Below are positions 10,208 through 21,667 of a DNA stretch of 64,000 nt, one piece after another. The translations under genes and the position numbers were made by a program. This DNA is from Ophthalmolycus amberensis (taxonomy: Eukaryota; Chordata; Actinopteri; Perciformes; Zoarcidae), in contig JAFEUB010000064.1 of assembly GCA_024529925.1 (NCBI GenBank), positions 310,001-374,000 of the forward strand. The letters are read 5' to 3'. Under the pieces are notes generated by a model. It was not told the origin of the DNA and did not search any database. It saw nothing but the letters and a program-made list of their open reading frames with translations. The first letter of the stretch is position 1. Each line of letters starts with the position of its first letter.

Positions 10208-11526
10208 ATGAATTTTGCCATTTTATTGTTTGTTTTGCTTTTCTGCGGCTTGAATTTGGCCCAGAAATCGAATGATACTGTTGTCATTGAAAAAGAACTT
10301 GGAAATCTGTCATGCAATACTGATATATGTGGTTTCCTGAAAGAGTTTGGTGACATGAGAGAAAAACTCAGAGCTGTGGAAGCCAGGCTCAAGGACAGTG
10401 AAGCCAGGCTGAAGGACAGTGTGAACCAGATTGTGGAGCTGAGGAACAAAGGTAGAGTGAAGCTTTTTGATTGGTTTGAAGAGCATTTAATAAGCGATGT
10501 GTTAGTTGTGGAAATTACAAAAATGTGAAGAGGATATTTTCACTTTACAGAGAGAACAAAGGTGATGTTCAGTGCAGAGGCTGGAGCGAGAGCAAAAATT
10601 GGACCTTTCAACACGGAGACAACTCTCGTCTACAAAAAAGTGATAACAAACATCGGAAATGCCTACAACCAATTCACAGGTAACGGCATCATAGAAGACC
10701 TGCAGTACCTTCCTTGTTTAATTTGAGTATGAGTGAGGTATCTTCTATAATGGCTTAATGCATGCAGGAATAATCACTAATCCCTGTGTCTGTAATCCAA
10801 CATTAAACACTTATGAGGATGAGTATTGATAATCAGCGCAATTCCAGACTAATTCACGTGAACTGACAATAATCAATTAACCCGTAAACAAGCTCTGGCC
10901 TGCCTGTAAGTCAGACCAACTCAACGTGATTCAAATACACAGAACTTTATTTTAAATCCTATTTTTAAAGAAGCCAAATATGTCGGGATGAATTTTAAGG
11001 AAATTTGAGAACACACTTATTTTTATGTTTATTTCCCCTTGAAGGAAAGCTGGAGTATTAAATATTTCACTCGGTTGTTGGATACAAGCCAACATAGACT
11101 GAATATGATGCCGTCAGACAGTGTGGGGGAATATAGATGTTCCAGAGAAAACTCAGCTCTGTAAAAATGTGTTAGTTACTTTGTCAGTCATTTGATAATG
11201 AGAAGATATAAACCAATAAACCAATAACTCCTTGTTCCCCCACAGGTATCTTTACTGCACCCGTTGCAGGTGTTTATTACTTTACTATCTTCCATCACGC
11301 TGGAGGAAACCATCAGGCAAAGCTGTCCCTCCTCAAGAACGGCCTGGTCATGGTCGTAACAGAGAATCACAAAGCAATCCATGAAACGTCTCGCAATGGA
11401 GGAAACTCAGTGTTTCTGCAGCTGCAGCAAAGGGACCAGGTGTATGTGCGCATGGCTGAAAACTCAATTGTGTGGGGATCCAACTATCATACAACCTTCA
11501 GTGGTTTTCTGGTCAGTCAAATGTGA
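10208..11526 (+). CDS. C1q-domain secreted protein, gene 1 (217 aa, 3 exons)
   Basis: Exons are 10208-10451, 10551-10679 and 11246-11526, with GT/AG borders and phase-1 introns, giving 217 residues. Residues 1-19 are a signal peptide (MNFAILLFVLLFCGL...). Residues 45-80 form a coiled coil in which the seven-residue block ARLKDSE is repeated; Cys36 and Cys41 just before it could make interchain bonds. Exons 2-3 encode the globular C1q domain (about residues 83-217), with the GIFTAPVAGVYYFTI core and the SGFLVSQM end. There is no collagen region, as in fish head-only C1q-like and cerebellin-like proteins, which trimerise and often bind ligands in innate immunity; binding here is inferred. A poly(A) signal lies at 11711-11716. 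The coding sequence is identical by eye to gene 2. Confidence 0.9.
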
Positions 11527-11710
11527 GAACGAATGATACGAGATAAACAATCAATATCGCCGCATGATGTTATGAAGCTCATTAGTTATTGAGGAGTAAC
11601 TGCAAAGTAGACTGTAATTCCTTTGTTTGTCTTTAAAAACTAAATGACCTGATATATTATCATTAGCCACATATAGACACAAACGAAGTGTGTATTTTCT
11701 GTAACGGTTT

Positions 11711-11716
11711 AATAAA
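11711..11716 (+). terminator. Poly(A) signal of C1q gene 1
   Basis: AATAAA lies 185 bp after the stop codon, in the same place as in the other C1q copies (803-808, 21852-21857, 32037-32042). Confidence 0.55.
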
Positions 11717-12496
11717 AGCTGCTACTTTTATGGATCATATTGTAATATCTGCTCTTGCTATGTCCCAGTATAAGATGCGTTACACAGAGGTATAGGCCTC
11801 TTTAAAGCAAAGGTGGGAATCAAATAGCAGTTTATAACTAGAATACATTTAAATTAATATGATTTCCTCCAACTAACTTTATTTCTCCTTTGATTTGCTG
11901 TAATACCCCCGGACACACATTCATCTTTCCAAAGTAACTCAAAGTTACGTAAATTCAGGGAAATTGAGATGACTTTCTGTTTACAATGCTGTGGGATATC
12001 AAAGGTTAACTGGTTGCCAGTAAATGTAATCGATACTGTTTTCTGATTGCAAAATAAGCTTTCTTTGTGTTTACTGGATGATGATTAGCTTTAGCCTAGA
12101 GACTTTCATCTGGCCCTCCCGTTATACACACATCTAGTCTTGAAAGAGCAATCGTAAAACATGGATAAAATCAAGTTCTGTGTGAAAGTATTCATGACAA
12201 AAACAACAGTTTGAAAAGAATCCCCTCCCCCGGTGTATAAAGGCCTTGAATCTGAACACGTATAATTGCCATTCTAGCAGCAGCCACTATGAGCAGGATT
12301 GCTATGAGCGTATGACATTTCATGGAACTCAGACGATGAATCCTACTGACTTTGTGAACCCCTGACTCTTCCTCTAGCGCCACCGTGAGGTTGACATTTG
12401 TGGTTTCGGAGAGAAAAATCTCAGGACATCATCATGGTCATATTTTTATTTTGTCCAATTCTTTGGTTTATGACTAAATACCTCGAATAATGATAT

Positions 12497-12657
12497 TGTA
12501 GGGGACGACCGAATTCACGGGGCCCCTTTAAGGAAAGGGGCGTAACCCGGGTGACAGGAAGTGAATGTGTTTTATGTTTTGTATGGATGGAAATAAACGG
12601 CCACGAGGTGCAGCCAAAGGGAATACTCGATTCCTTGTTTATTTCCACACACCTACA
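12497..12657 (+). repeat. Gypsy copy 2, 5' LTR (161 bp)
   Basis: TGTAGGGG...CCTACA ends; carries ctcgattcc where copy 1 has ctcgactcc, a variant shared with copy 3. Confidence 0.9.
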
Positions 12658-12697
12658 TTGGTGACCCTGACACTCCTGGACGTTTCCAGAAGAAAGA

Positions 12698-13232
12698 ATG
12701 AAGACGCACGCAGTTTCGCTGAAACTGCCGGAGTTTTGGGAGACGCAAGCGGCGGTGTGGTTCGCTCAAACTGAGGCACAGTTCGCCCTCAGACATTACA
12801 GCGGACGCGACAAGATATTATTATGTCGTGGCGGCTCTCGGCAGTTCGACAGCAGGCAGAGTGGTGAGCATTCTGGAAAATCCGCCAGAGAGGGATAAGT
12901 ACAATACCCTGAAAGACCGGCTGTTGAACATTTTCGGGCTTTCGGACTCTGAGCGGGCTCGCCGGTTGCTTGCTCTGAATGGCCTCGGCGACAGCAAGCC
13001 GTCGGAGCTAATGGACAAAATGTTAGCGCTGCTAGGTAAACACGAGCCGGAGTTTCTGTTTATGGAACTTTTTCTGCAGCAGCTCCCGCTGCAGGTGCGG
13101 GCCGCTTTGGCCAACACCAGGATTACCGATTGTCGTGAGTTGGCCGAGGAGGCCGATAAGTTTTTTCTGGCGGGCCAACAAAGCTACACGGCCGCGTTGA
13201 GGCCGGCCCAAGCCACGGCGTGGCCAGGGTAG
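12698..13232 (+). pseudogene. Gypsy gag, copy 2, frameshifted
   Basis: The frame starts with the same MKTHAVSLKLPEFW as copy 1. A 2-bp deletion (ctcagacatt against ctcagagacatt in copy 1) shifts it after QFALR, and the shifted frame stops at 12898. The original frame is still readable from 12828 to the shared TAG at 13230-13232. The same deletion is in copy 3. Confidence 0.85.
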
Positions 13233-16200
13233 ACAACGATCGTCGCAGCAGCAGCAGCAGCGAGCCAATGGCGGAGAGCTACCGGCCTGTGCTATTACCA
13301 TGCAAGGTTTGGGCCACGGGCTACAAAGTGCCGTTCACCATGCAGTTTCGGCAGGACGGGAAATGCCAGGGCCGGCGCTCAGTAACTGCCATGGGCGTCG
13401 GTTGGGAAGGCAGGCTGTTGTTCATCCGGGACGACGTTTCCGGGCGGCGCTTTCTCTGCGACACGGGGGCGCAGAGGAGCGTTGTGCCTGCATCGCGGGT
13501 GGACATGCTGACGAACGGGCAGGGCCCCCCGCTGGAAGCCGCGAACGGTACCCCCATATGCACTTTTGGGACACGGTGCCAGGAGCTGTGTTTTATGGGG
13601 CAGCGTTTCAGCTGGGACTTTGTTACTGCCAAAATTGCCATTCCCCTGCTTGGTGCGGATTTCCTATGCGCTTATGGGCTATTGGTGGACGTCAAGGGCC
13701 ACCGCCTGATAAATGCTGTGACTTTTTGCTCTTACCCATGTACACTAAGTGGAGCGGGCTCTACCAGGTTGACCAACATGCTTGCAGCGGCTGATGAGTT
13801 TCTGCGTCTGCTGGCGGAGTTCCCAGACCTCTCGCAGCCCACCTTCTCCTCCTCCACGGTCAAGCATGGGGTGGAGCATCACATCTCTACCACCGGCCCA
13901 CCGGTACATGCCCGGGCCCGGCGCCTAGATCCAGCAAAGCTCACCATCGCCAAGATAGAGTTTGAAAACATGGAGCGCCTGGGCATCATTCGCCGCTCCG
14001 ACAGTCCATGGGCTTCACCCCTGCACATGGCCCCGAAGCCTGGGGGCGGGTGGCGCCCGTGTGGAGATTATCGCCGGCTCAACGAGGCAACAATTCCGGA
14101 CCGCTATCCGGTTCCACATATCCAAGACTTTTCTACCCACTTGTCGGAGAGCGTGGTGTTTTCGAAAGTGGACCTGGTACGAGGTTACCATCAAGTGCCC
14201 GTTCACCCGCTGGACATTCCCAAGACTGCGCTGATCACTCCATTCGGCCTGTTTGAGTTCTTGAGGATGCCGTTTGGCCTAAAAAACGCAGCGCAGACGT
14301 TCCAGCGTCTAATGGACACGGTGCTGAGGGACCTGCCTTTCCTGTTCGTCTACCTGGATGACATCCTGGTGGCCAGTTCATCAAGAGCGGAGCACAGGTC
14401 TCACCTCCGGACTCTATTCGAGCGACTCAGCCAGCACGGGTTGATCATCAACCCGGCTAAGTGCCAGTTTGGGTTGACCACCATTGACTTTCTGGGTCAC
14501 CGCATCACAAAGGACGGGGCGCTTCCCCTCCCGGCAAAGGTGGCGGCAGTGACTAACTTTACACGCCCACTCACGGTGAGGGCCCTGCAGGAGTTTTTAG
14601 GCATGGTGAACTTTTACCATCGCTTTATTCCCCGAGCAGCGCAAGTGATGCGGCCCCTGTACGAAGCCCTGAAAGGCAAGGCCATCAAACAGCTGGTGGA
14701 TTGGACTGAAGAGAGGGAACTTGCGTTTGTTGATGCGAAAACAGCTCTGGCAAGCGCAACAATGCTGGCACACCCGTCACCTAAGCCCCCGATTGCAATC
14801 ACCACGGACGCTTCGGACTACGCGGTGGGCGCGGTGCACGAGCAGTGGGTGAAAGGGGCGTGGCAACCGCTGGTCTTCTTCAGTCGACAGTTGCGGCCTA
14901 ATGAGCGGAAATACAGCACGTTCGATCGGGAGCTCCTCGGCCTCTTTCTGGCCATTCGGCATTTCCGGTTCCTGCTGGAGGCTCGGCCGTTCACTGCGTT
15001 TGTGGATCACAAACCACTGACGTTTGCCATGAGTAAGAGCACCGAACCATGGTCTGCACGCCAGCAGCGGCAGCTCTCCTTCATATCAGAGTTTACCACG
15101 GATCTGCAGCATGTAGCGGGCAAGGAAAACCTGGTCGCAGACTGTCTCTCCAGGGCTGTCACCGGGGCTGTCCAGTTAGGATTGGACTATAACAAGATGG
15201 CAGAGGATCAAGTTACCGACCCGGGCGTCCAGGAGTTGAGGACGGCAGTCACGGGACTGCGGTTGGAGGAGGTCCCGTTTGGCGAAACTGGCGTTACGCT
15301 CCTGTGCGACGTCTCCACAGGCCAGCCACGGCCGGTTGTTCCCGACAAATGGAGACAACAGGTTTTCAATGCTATTCATGGACTGTCCCACCCTGGCAAG
15401 AGGGCGTCTCAGAAGTTGATCTCAGCAAAATTTGTCTGGCACGGGCTGAAAAAGGATATACGGAAGTGGGCCGGGACTTGTGTGGTGTGCCAGCGCTCCA
15501 AGGTGCACCGTCACATAAAGGCCCCGTTAGTACAGTTCTCGGTGCCAGAAAGGAGGTTCGATCATGTGAATGTGGACTTGGTAGGACCTTTGCCCCCATC
15601 CCGTGGGTTCACACATCTCCTCACGATGGTAGACCGAACCACTCGTTGGCCAGAAGCTGTCCCGTTGTCATCAACAACGGCGGATGAGGTGGCTCGGGCA
15701 TTTATTCAGGCTTGGGTCGCCAGGTTTGGAGCCCCAGCTGACGTTTCCTCGGACCGAGGCCCACAGTTTACATCAGAGCTGTGGAATGCAGTTGCAGGAA
15801 GCCTAGGGGTGAAGCTCCATCGTACTACCGCCTACCACCCGCAGGCTAATGGGTTATGCGAGCGGTTCCACCGGTCGATGAAAGCTGCTCTCCGGGCCAC
15901 CCTCAAAGACAGCAGTTGGGTGGACAGGCTCCCGTGGGTCATGTTGGGGCTCAGGACAGCCCCCAAAGATGATCTGCAAGCTTCATCGGCTGAGCTGGTT
16001 TATGGACAGCCACTGCGGGTCCCGGGGGAGTTTATCCCCAAAGTCACAGACCCTTGGTCTGCAACCCAGCAGCGGGAAACGCTCCTGGAAAAAGCCAGGC
16101 TGTTTAAACCAGTGCCCACGTCGCAGCACGGCCTTCCGCAGTCATACGTCCCGTCCAGCCTCAGGTCAGCGGAGTATGTGTTTGTTCGCCAGGACGGCCA

Positions 16201-16360
16201 CCGTGGACCCTTTCAACCCCCCTACGTCGGGCCGTTTCGGGTGCTGGAGACCGGAGACAAAACCTGCAAGGTCGACATGGGCGGCAAGCTGGAGTACGTG
16301 TCGGTTGACCGCCTTAAACCAGCACATCTGGACCTGGACCAAACCTGTACGGTTGGCTGA
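13220..16360 (+). CDS. Gypsy pol polyprotein, copy 2, open (1046 codons)
   Basis: This is the only pol frame in the window open from protease to integrase. It would copy the element RNA and insert the DNA. Visible parts are: aspartic protease DTGAQ at residues 81-85; reverse transcriptase about 190-430 with YLDD at 378-381; RNase H starting TTDAS with Asp530; an HHCC zinc finger from about His720; the integrase core Asp786, Asp845, Glu881 with the canonical 35-residue spacing of the last two; and a GPY/F-like module near 985-1030. The ATG is probably not the true start: the first 45 residues overlap the gag nucleocapsid in another frame, and expression is expected by frameshift from gag. The C-terminus (DQTCTVG) follows an extra A and may be truncated. 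Confidence 0.9.
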   Translation: MARVDNDRRSSSSSEPMAESYRPVLLPCKVWATGYKVPFTMQFRQDGKCQGRRSVTAMGVGWEGRLLFIRDDVSGRRFLCDTGAQRSVVPASRVDMLTNGQGPPLEAANGTPICTFGTRCQELCFMGQRFSWDFVTAKIAIPLLGADFLCAYGLLVDVKGHRLINAVTFCSYPCTLSGAGSTRLTNMLAAADEFLRLLAEFPDLSQPTFSSSTVKHGVEHHISTTGPPVHARARRLDPAKLTIAKIEFENMERLGIIRRSDSPWASPLHMAPKPGGGWRPCGDYRRLNEATIPDRYPVPHIQDFSTHLSESVVFSKVDLVRGYHQVPVHPLDIPKTALITPFGLFEFLRMPFGLKNAAQTFQRLMDTVLRDLPFLFVYLDDILVASSSRAEHRSHLRTLFERLSQHGLIINPAKCQFGLTTIDFLGHRITKDGALPLPAKVAAVTNFTRPLTVRALQEFLGMVNFYHRFIPRAAQVMRPLYEALKGKAIKQLVDWTEERELAFVDAKTALASATMLAHPSPKPPIAITTDASDYAVGAVHEQWVKGAWQPLVFFSRQLRPNERKYSTFDRELLGLFLAIRHFRFLLEARPFTAFVDHKPLTFAMSKSTEPWSARQQRQLSFISEFTTDLQHVAGKENLVADCLSRAVTGAVQLGLDYNKMAEDQVTDPGVQELRTAVTGLRLEEVPFGETGVTLLCDVSTGQPRPVVPDKWRQQVFNAIHGLSHPGKRASQKLISAKFVWHGLKKDIRKWAGTCVVCQRSKVHRHIKAPLVQFSVPERRFDHVNVDLVGPLPPSRGFTHLLTMVDRTTRWPEAVPLSSTTADEVARAFIQAWVARFGAPADVSSDRGPQFTSELWNAVAGSLGVKLHRTTAYHPQANGLCERFHRSMKAALRATLKDSSWVDRLPWVMLGLRTAPKDDLQASSAELVYGQPLRVPGEFIPKVTDPWSATQQRETLLEKARLFKPVPTSQHGLPQSYVPSSLRSAEYVFVRQDGHRGPFQPPYVGPFRVLETGDKTCKVDMGGKLEYVSVDRLKPAHLDLDQTCTVG

Positions 16361-16544
16361 ACCCCCACGGCGGGGGCGGCCTCGTGCCCTCCCACCTCAG
16401 CACGACAGGACCCGGAGGGGGCCTTCAACGGTGGTTCTGCCTCCGGCCCCAGAGACACGGAGTCGGGCTGGTCGGTTGATCCGGGCCCCCAAACATTAAT
16501 GGTTGGGACTAATCTCGGGAGTTGGTGAATTCTGGGGGGAGGCA

Positions 16545-16725
16545 TGTAGGGGACGACCGAATTCACGGGGCCCCTTTAAGGAAAGGGGCGTAACCCTGGT
16601 GACAGAGGGGGTTAAAGGGTGACAGGAAGTGAATGTGTTTTATGTTTTGTATGGATGGAAATAAACGGCCACGAGGTGCAGCCAAAGGGAATACTCGACT
16701 CCTTGTTTATTTCCACACACCTACA
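16545..16725 (+). repeat. Gypsy copy 2, 3' LTR (181 bp)
   Basis: Same as the copy 1 3' LTR, with the 20-bp block that the 5' LTR lacks; followed by the ATAT duplication. Confidence 0.9.
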
Positions 16726-16969
16726 ATATCATAATTACAAAACACTAGCATGCTAACACGCTCAACTAACATGGCAATATTACTATTTTTCCAGTTTACA
16801 ATTATCATTGCAAGCAATGATCGGTGTTGGCCTCTCTCTTGTGTTGAGATGAGATGAACTGCAATTTGTCAAATGGAATGTTTATTTTTGAATATTGCGT
16901 TGAAAGAGCGATCTGAAGTTACTGTAAAAGCTTAATTGCTGCAGTATGTTGCAATAGATCGGGTATAAA

Positions 16970-17178
16970 TAAAGGGGCTCTAAACTTTCAAACTTTGAAC
17001 CCCACACTGAAGTTAGTTTGTCAGTCAATGTGTTATTTCCTCATCGCTCATACTTTGATCTCAACAATACGATAATAAAGCCTCTTATCGAATTGGATGT
17101 TAAAATGTAATATGTCACACAACATAAAAGCAGCCAGAGGGGTCACATCAGTCACAGGTTAACTACGATGCCAAAATC
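16970..17178. other. C1q 5'-flank relic, unit 2
   Basis: Copy of the relic at 6829-7037, with the TATAAATA just before it at 16964-16971 and no C1q frame after it. The surrounding 16726-18088 is the same intergenic block as in unit 1, with no gene. Confidence 0.6.
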
Positions 17179-18088
17179 TTAACTAATCAAACTTTTTTGA
17201 TAGAAGAAAGAAATTGATCAATAACAAGCTTTGGTCTGGCATCCAACATGTTCATTGTCTTCTCTTCTTTGCATTGTTTGAACATCAAAGAACCAGATGT
17301 CAGGTCAATAAGCAGCATCGGCCGTTCAGCTAAAATCTTCAACTCTGCTGAATATTCTTTGCTTAAATAAAGGACAACACTCAGCAAAGTTTGTGTTGAA
17401 TACTTTTATTTCTACAGACAATTTGGACCAAAATAACGATAATAATACAATCTGGAAAGCAAAAGGGAAGAGAAAGCTGCTGAAGCTGAAGGGAAACATT
17501 AACAAATACTAAGTCAATACTTTTATATTTTTTAAATGTATTTGTTACTCTGAAGAACCAAACAGTTTGACAAAAAATTCACACTGGAGAAAGTATATTG
17601 ATATAAATGTGGCGAACATTAGTTTGACAATAACAGGATTATACAGAGTAATAATAGTATGAAGTGAACTCATCATGGAAAAATGTACCCATAAGTTTTA
17701 TATAGACAAGCAACATTAACCTTAAGGGTAGCTGGTAATACAAGACTCAGCATTAACAAGACTCAAGAGACAAACTAGATTGTTCAGCTTTAGTTTAAAT
17801 GTGTATCTCTATAAATATGTTATTAATATGATACTGTTACTCATCTCCTCCATGTAACTTAGAGGAATCATTTTCTTTCATGCATGTTCTTTTTTTAATC
17901 ATGTTCGTCTCAAGAAGTGTTCTGATCAACAAGCTCAAATATTCTACACAATATAATGTATTAAATGTTTTCATGTAAGCAGAAAGGTTTGGTTCATCTA
18001 TAAGCGTGACAGAGGTTTCAGTTGTCGGGTCAATAATGGGCCTGACTACTGGGATCCAATGTCAAACACTTCAGACACTTGGTCCATT

Positions 18089-18404
18089 CTAAGGAGTGAC
18101 TGGTACGCAGGGTTCAGTGTAATCTGTTAGCTTTTCCTCTTTGTGGTCTTCAAAATGGACAGGAACGCATTTGTTGTCAATTTTATCACAAGCCACAATC
18201 ACTGGTTTTTCGGTCTTGTCAGGTCCTCAAATAACATTGCAATCATATACCCACATGACTTTATCACTGATGCACAAGTGTCCCCTTAAGAGGTGGCCCC
18301 CGTCACCACAGATCTTCCGGACCTCATCCAAATCCTCGAGGAAGGACTGCTTTGGTCTGTTTTTGCAGAAGTTTTCCTCGTCTTTTCCAATGTCCTCTAG
18401 GTAC
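18089..18404 (-). pseudogene. RNase A-type second coding exon, relic 2
   Basis: Same as relic 1 at an offset of 10141, including the in-frame TGA after CNVI and the missing first exon. No difference from relic 1 was seen. Confidence 0.8.
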
Positions 18405-18866
18405 CTGTATAATGAGATCAATGTTTAACTGCAAAGTAAATAGTATTTACAATGTAGTTTAATTACTTTGAAATATGTAAATAAAGCAGTAGTGTGACAT
18501 AAAAAACCTGTCATCAACTTCTATGAAATCAATATGAAATGTTGGTCAGTTGACAATATCATTTCTAAAATCCTGAAGTACACATCAGTAATGTATTATC
18601 TTGTTAAGAGAGAAACAAACACTTTATCCAACTATATTAAAGAGAATAAACCTAAAATCACTGGACAGTCTTAAGATTATTATAATCTTGGAAAACTATT
18701 GGGATATCGGGGGAAAAATTACAAATGAATTTGTTTCTGTTCTCATATTAAAAAGACAAAAGTATTTTCCAACCAATGCTGTTTGTTGTTATTTCCAAAT
18801 GATATGCACTTCTATTTATGTGTGTGTTTGGACTGCAGGCAATGAAGTTCAAGCATACATTTAAAT

Positions 18867-19308
18867 TAGTGCTTGGCAACAATTACAATTCATCGCTTTT
18901 GTAGTCCTCTCCTTTTCAACTCGTGTATTGTTTTTGTGATGGTGTGTCTTGAGGTTCATACGTGCCGTCATTCGTTGCGATCCTAAAGGTGTGTTCACAC
19001 CAAACGCGACGTGAACGCACCTTGAGAACGTTCCTCAGACCGACATCTTCCACAACACTAACCGGCTGCAATATCCACTTCTCTGCGGCATCTGTTAGCT
19101 TGTCTTGCTTTTGTTTATCTATACTTCTCCCACACGCTGCATCCAACGTAGTCTGCCGAGGCCTCCCTCCACCGCTGTCAGTGAGCAACGGACTTTCAAA
19201 AATAATAATAAAAAAAAAAAAACTGCGTTAACGCACGATAAAAAAATTGTCGGCGTTAATGAATTAATGCATTAACACGATAATAACGACTTAACTTGCC
19301 CAGCACTA
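18867..19308. mobile_element. hAT-like element, 442 bp (unit 2)
   Basis: Duplicate of the element at 8726-9167, with the same inverted ends and the same 7-of-8 octamer flanks. Confidence 0.7.
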
Positions 19309-19339
19309 ATTGAAATGCATTGTATTATTTTGAAGCTTA

Positions 19340-19390
19340 AGATCCAACTACCATACAACCTTCAGTGGTTTTTTGGTCAGTCAAATGTGA
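19340..19390 (+). pseudogene. C1q-like exon 3 tail relic 2
   Basis: Duplicate of the relic at 9199-9249: the last 15 codons of a C1q gene and its stop, with nothing of the gene upstream. Confidence 0.8.
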
Positions 19391-20348
19391 GAATGAATGA
19401 CTCCACAATAATTAGCGGAGATAAAGAATCAATACATATTTATCACCGCATACATTAAAATGTGTTATTCACTACTTACCACTACTTAAAAATCAGCTTA
19501 GAAATAAGAAAGTTCCTCCTATTATAAATTCAGAGAATTTGATTTAATATTATAAATAATATAAAAATGACTCCTCTCTGTTTATGTCGTAAGTCTGAGA
19601 GTTTTACTGTGGAAATCCATTTTCAGCAGATATCACTACACTCATCCACAGCTAATCTCACATACAGCAGGACCCATCAACCCAATATGTTTGTGCACTT
19701 TATGACTGTATGCTCAAGGAAATCACTTGATTGCGATGATACACAAATTTTGGAAAAAAAAGTTTCGTTTTATGCTGTCATTGACTGCTGACTTCTCACT
19801 CGTCTTAACCGTCCAGAAGGGGCCGCAAGTTAAAACAACTGCTTCTGTTCGAAATCTTGTTTCTGCTTGGGATTATGAATTGTTCCTTTGCAGATTTACA
19901 CACCTAAGTAAACTGCAAATAAGTATTCCTGATCTATTTTCCCATCAACACCAATGCATATGATCGTGATTACCAGCTGCTGGGCAAAAGTGAAGGTATG
20001 TCTGGGGGGTTACAAACCGGTCGTTGGACAGACCCAGAGAGCAGAACTCTCTGCTCCGCCAAGGTTACAAAATGTATAAAAATATATTCATTATTAACTG
20101 CCTTTTTATTGTGTATCAACAAAGGAGTTCTAAACTTTCAAAACTTTGAACCCCACACTAAAGTTAGATTGCCAGTCAATGTATTATTTGTTCCTCATCG
20201 CTCATACTTTGATCTCAACAATAAGATAATAAAGCCTCTTATCGAATGGGATGTTAAAATGGAATAGGTCAAACAACATAAAAGCAGCCAGAGGGATCAC
20301 ATCAGTCAGAGTTTAGGTGACTGAGGGATCTCGAATCAACTTGGAACG

Positions 20349-21667
20349 ATGAATTTTGCCATTTTATTGTTTGTTTTGCTTTTCTGCGGCTTGAATTTGG
20401 CCCAGAAATCGAATGATACTGTTGTCATTGAAAAAGAACTTGGAAATCTGTCATGCAATACTGATATATGTGGTTTCCTGAAAGAGTTTGGTGACATGAG
20501 AGAAAAACTCAGAGCTGTGGAAGCCAGGCTCAAGGACAGTGAAGCCAGGCTGAAGGACAGTGTGAACCAGATTGTGGAGCTGAGGAACAAAGGTAGAGTG
20601 AAGCTTTTTGATTGGTTTGAAGAGCATTTAATAAGCGATGTGTTAGTTGTGGAAATTACAAAAATGTGAAGAGGATATTTTCACTTTACAGAGAGAACAA
20701 AGGTGATGTTCAGTGCAGAGGCTGGAGCGAGAGCAAAAATTGGACCTTTCAACACGGAGACAACTCTCGTCTACAAAAAAGTGATAACAAACATCGGAAA
20801 TGCCTACAACCAATTCACAGGTAACGGCATCATAGAAGACCTGCAGTACCTTCCTTGTTTAATTTGAGTATGAGTGAGGTATCTTCTATAATGGCTTAAT
20901 GCATGCAGGAATAATCACTAATCCCTGTGTCTGTAATCCAACATTAAACACTTATGAGGATGAGTATTGATAATCAGCGCAATTCCAGACTAATTCACGT
21001 GAACTGACAATAATCAATTAACCCGTAAACAAGCTCTGGCCTGCCTGTAAGTCAGACCAACTCAACGTGATTCAAATACACAGAACTTTATTTTAAATCC
21101 TATTTTTAAAGAAGCCAAATATGTCGGGATGAATTTTAAGGAAATTTGAGAACACACTTATTTTTATGTTTATTTCCCCTTGAAGGAAAGCTGGAGTATT
21201 AAATATTTCACTCGGTTGTTGGATACAAGCCAACATAGACTGAATATGATGCCGTCAGACAGTGTGGGGGAATATAGATGTTCCAGAGAAAACTCAGCTC
21301 TGTAAAAATGTGTTAGTTACTTTGTCAGTCATTTGATAATGAGAAGATATAAACCAATAAACCAATAACTCCTTGTTCCCCCACAGGTATCTTTACTGCA
21401 CCCGTTGCAGGTGTTTATTACTTTACTATCTTCCATCACGCTGGAGGAAACCATCAGGCAAAGCTGTCCCTCCTCAAGAACGGCCTGGTCATGGTCGTAA
21501 CAGAGAATCACAAAGCAATCCATGAAACGTCTCGCAATGGAGGAAACTCAGTGTTTCTGCAGCTGCAGCAAAGGGACCAGGTGTATGTGCGCATGGCTGA
21601 AAACTCAATTGTGTGGGGATCCAACTATCATACAACCTTCAGTGGTTTTCTGGTCAGTCAAATGTGA
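20349..21667 (+). CDS. C1q-domain secreted protein, gene 2 (217 aa, 3 exons)
   Basis: Exons are 20349-20592, 20692-20820 and 21387-21667, with the same splice sites and phases as gene 1. The product has the signal peptide, the short coiled coil with the repeated ARLKDSE block, and the C1q domain. No coding or intron difference from gene 1 was found by eye, which fits the view that both descend from the same A-type right half through a very recent duplication. The TATA-like box is at 20278-20283 and the poly(A) signal at 21852-21857. If both copies are real they would add dosage, not diversity. Confidence 0.9.

Larger units (their letters stand above)
680..11600. repeat. Tandem segmental unit 1 (C1q/Gypsy unit, type A)
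   Basis: This is the first of three head-to-tail units that share the same order of parts: dispersed repeat with Gypsy, C1q promoter relic, RNase exon relic, hAT-like element, C1q tail relic, intact C1q gene. It differs from units 2 and 3 by a nested 710-bp hAT, by extra sequence near 1169-1245, and by an intact first part of gag. From about 4180 to 11760 it lines up with unit 2 at a constant offset of 10141 with no indel seen. Confidence 0.9.
12497..16725 (+). mobile_element. Ty3/Gypsy LTR retrotransposon, copy 2
   Basis: This is the same insertion as copy 1, carried along by segmental duplication: same site in the dispersed repeat, same ATAT target duplication, same 161/181-bp LTR pair (12497-12657 and 16545-16725). 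It lacks the nested hAT. The pol frame is open from end to end (13220-16360), but gag is broken by a 2-bp deletion near 12791 and by the shared TAG. Confidence 0.95.
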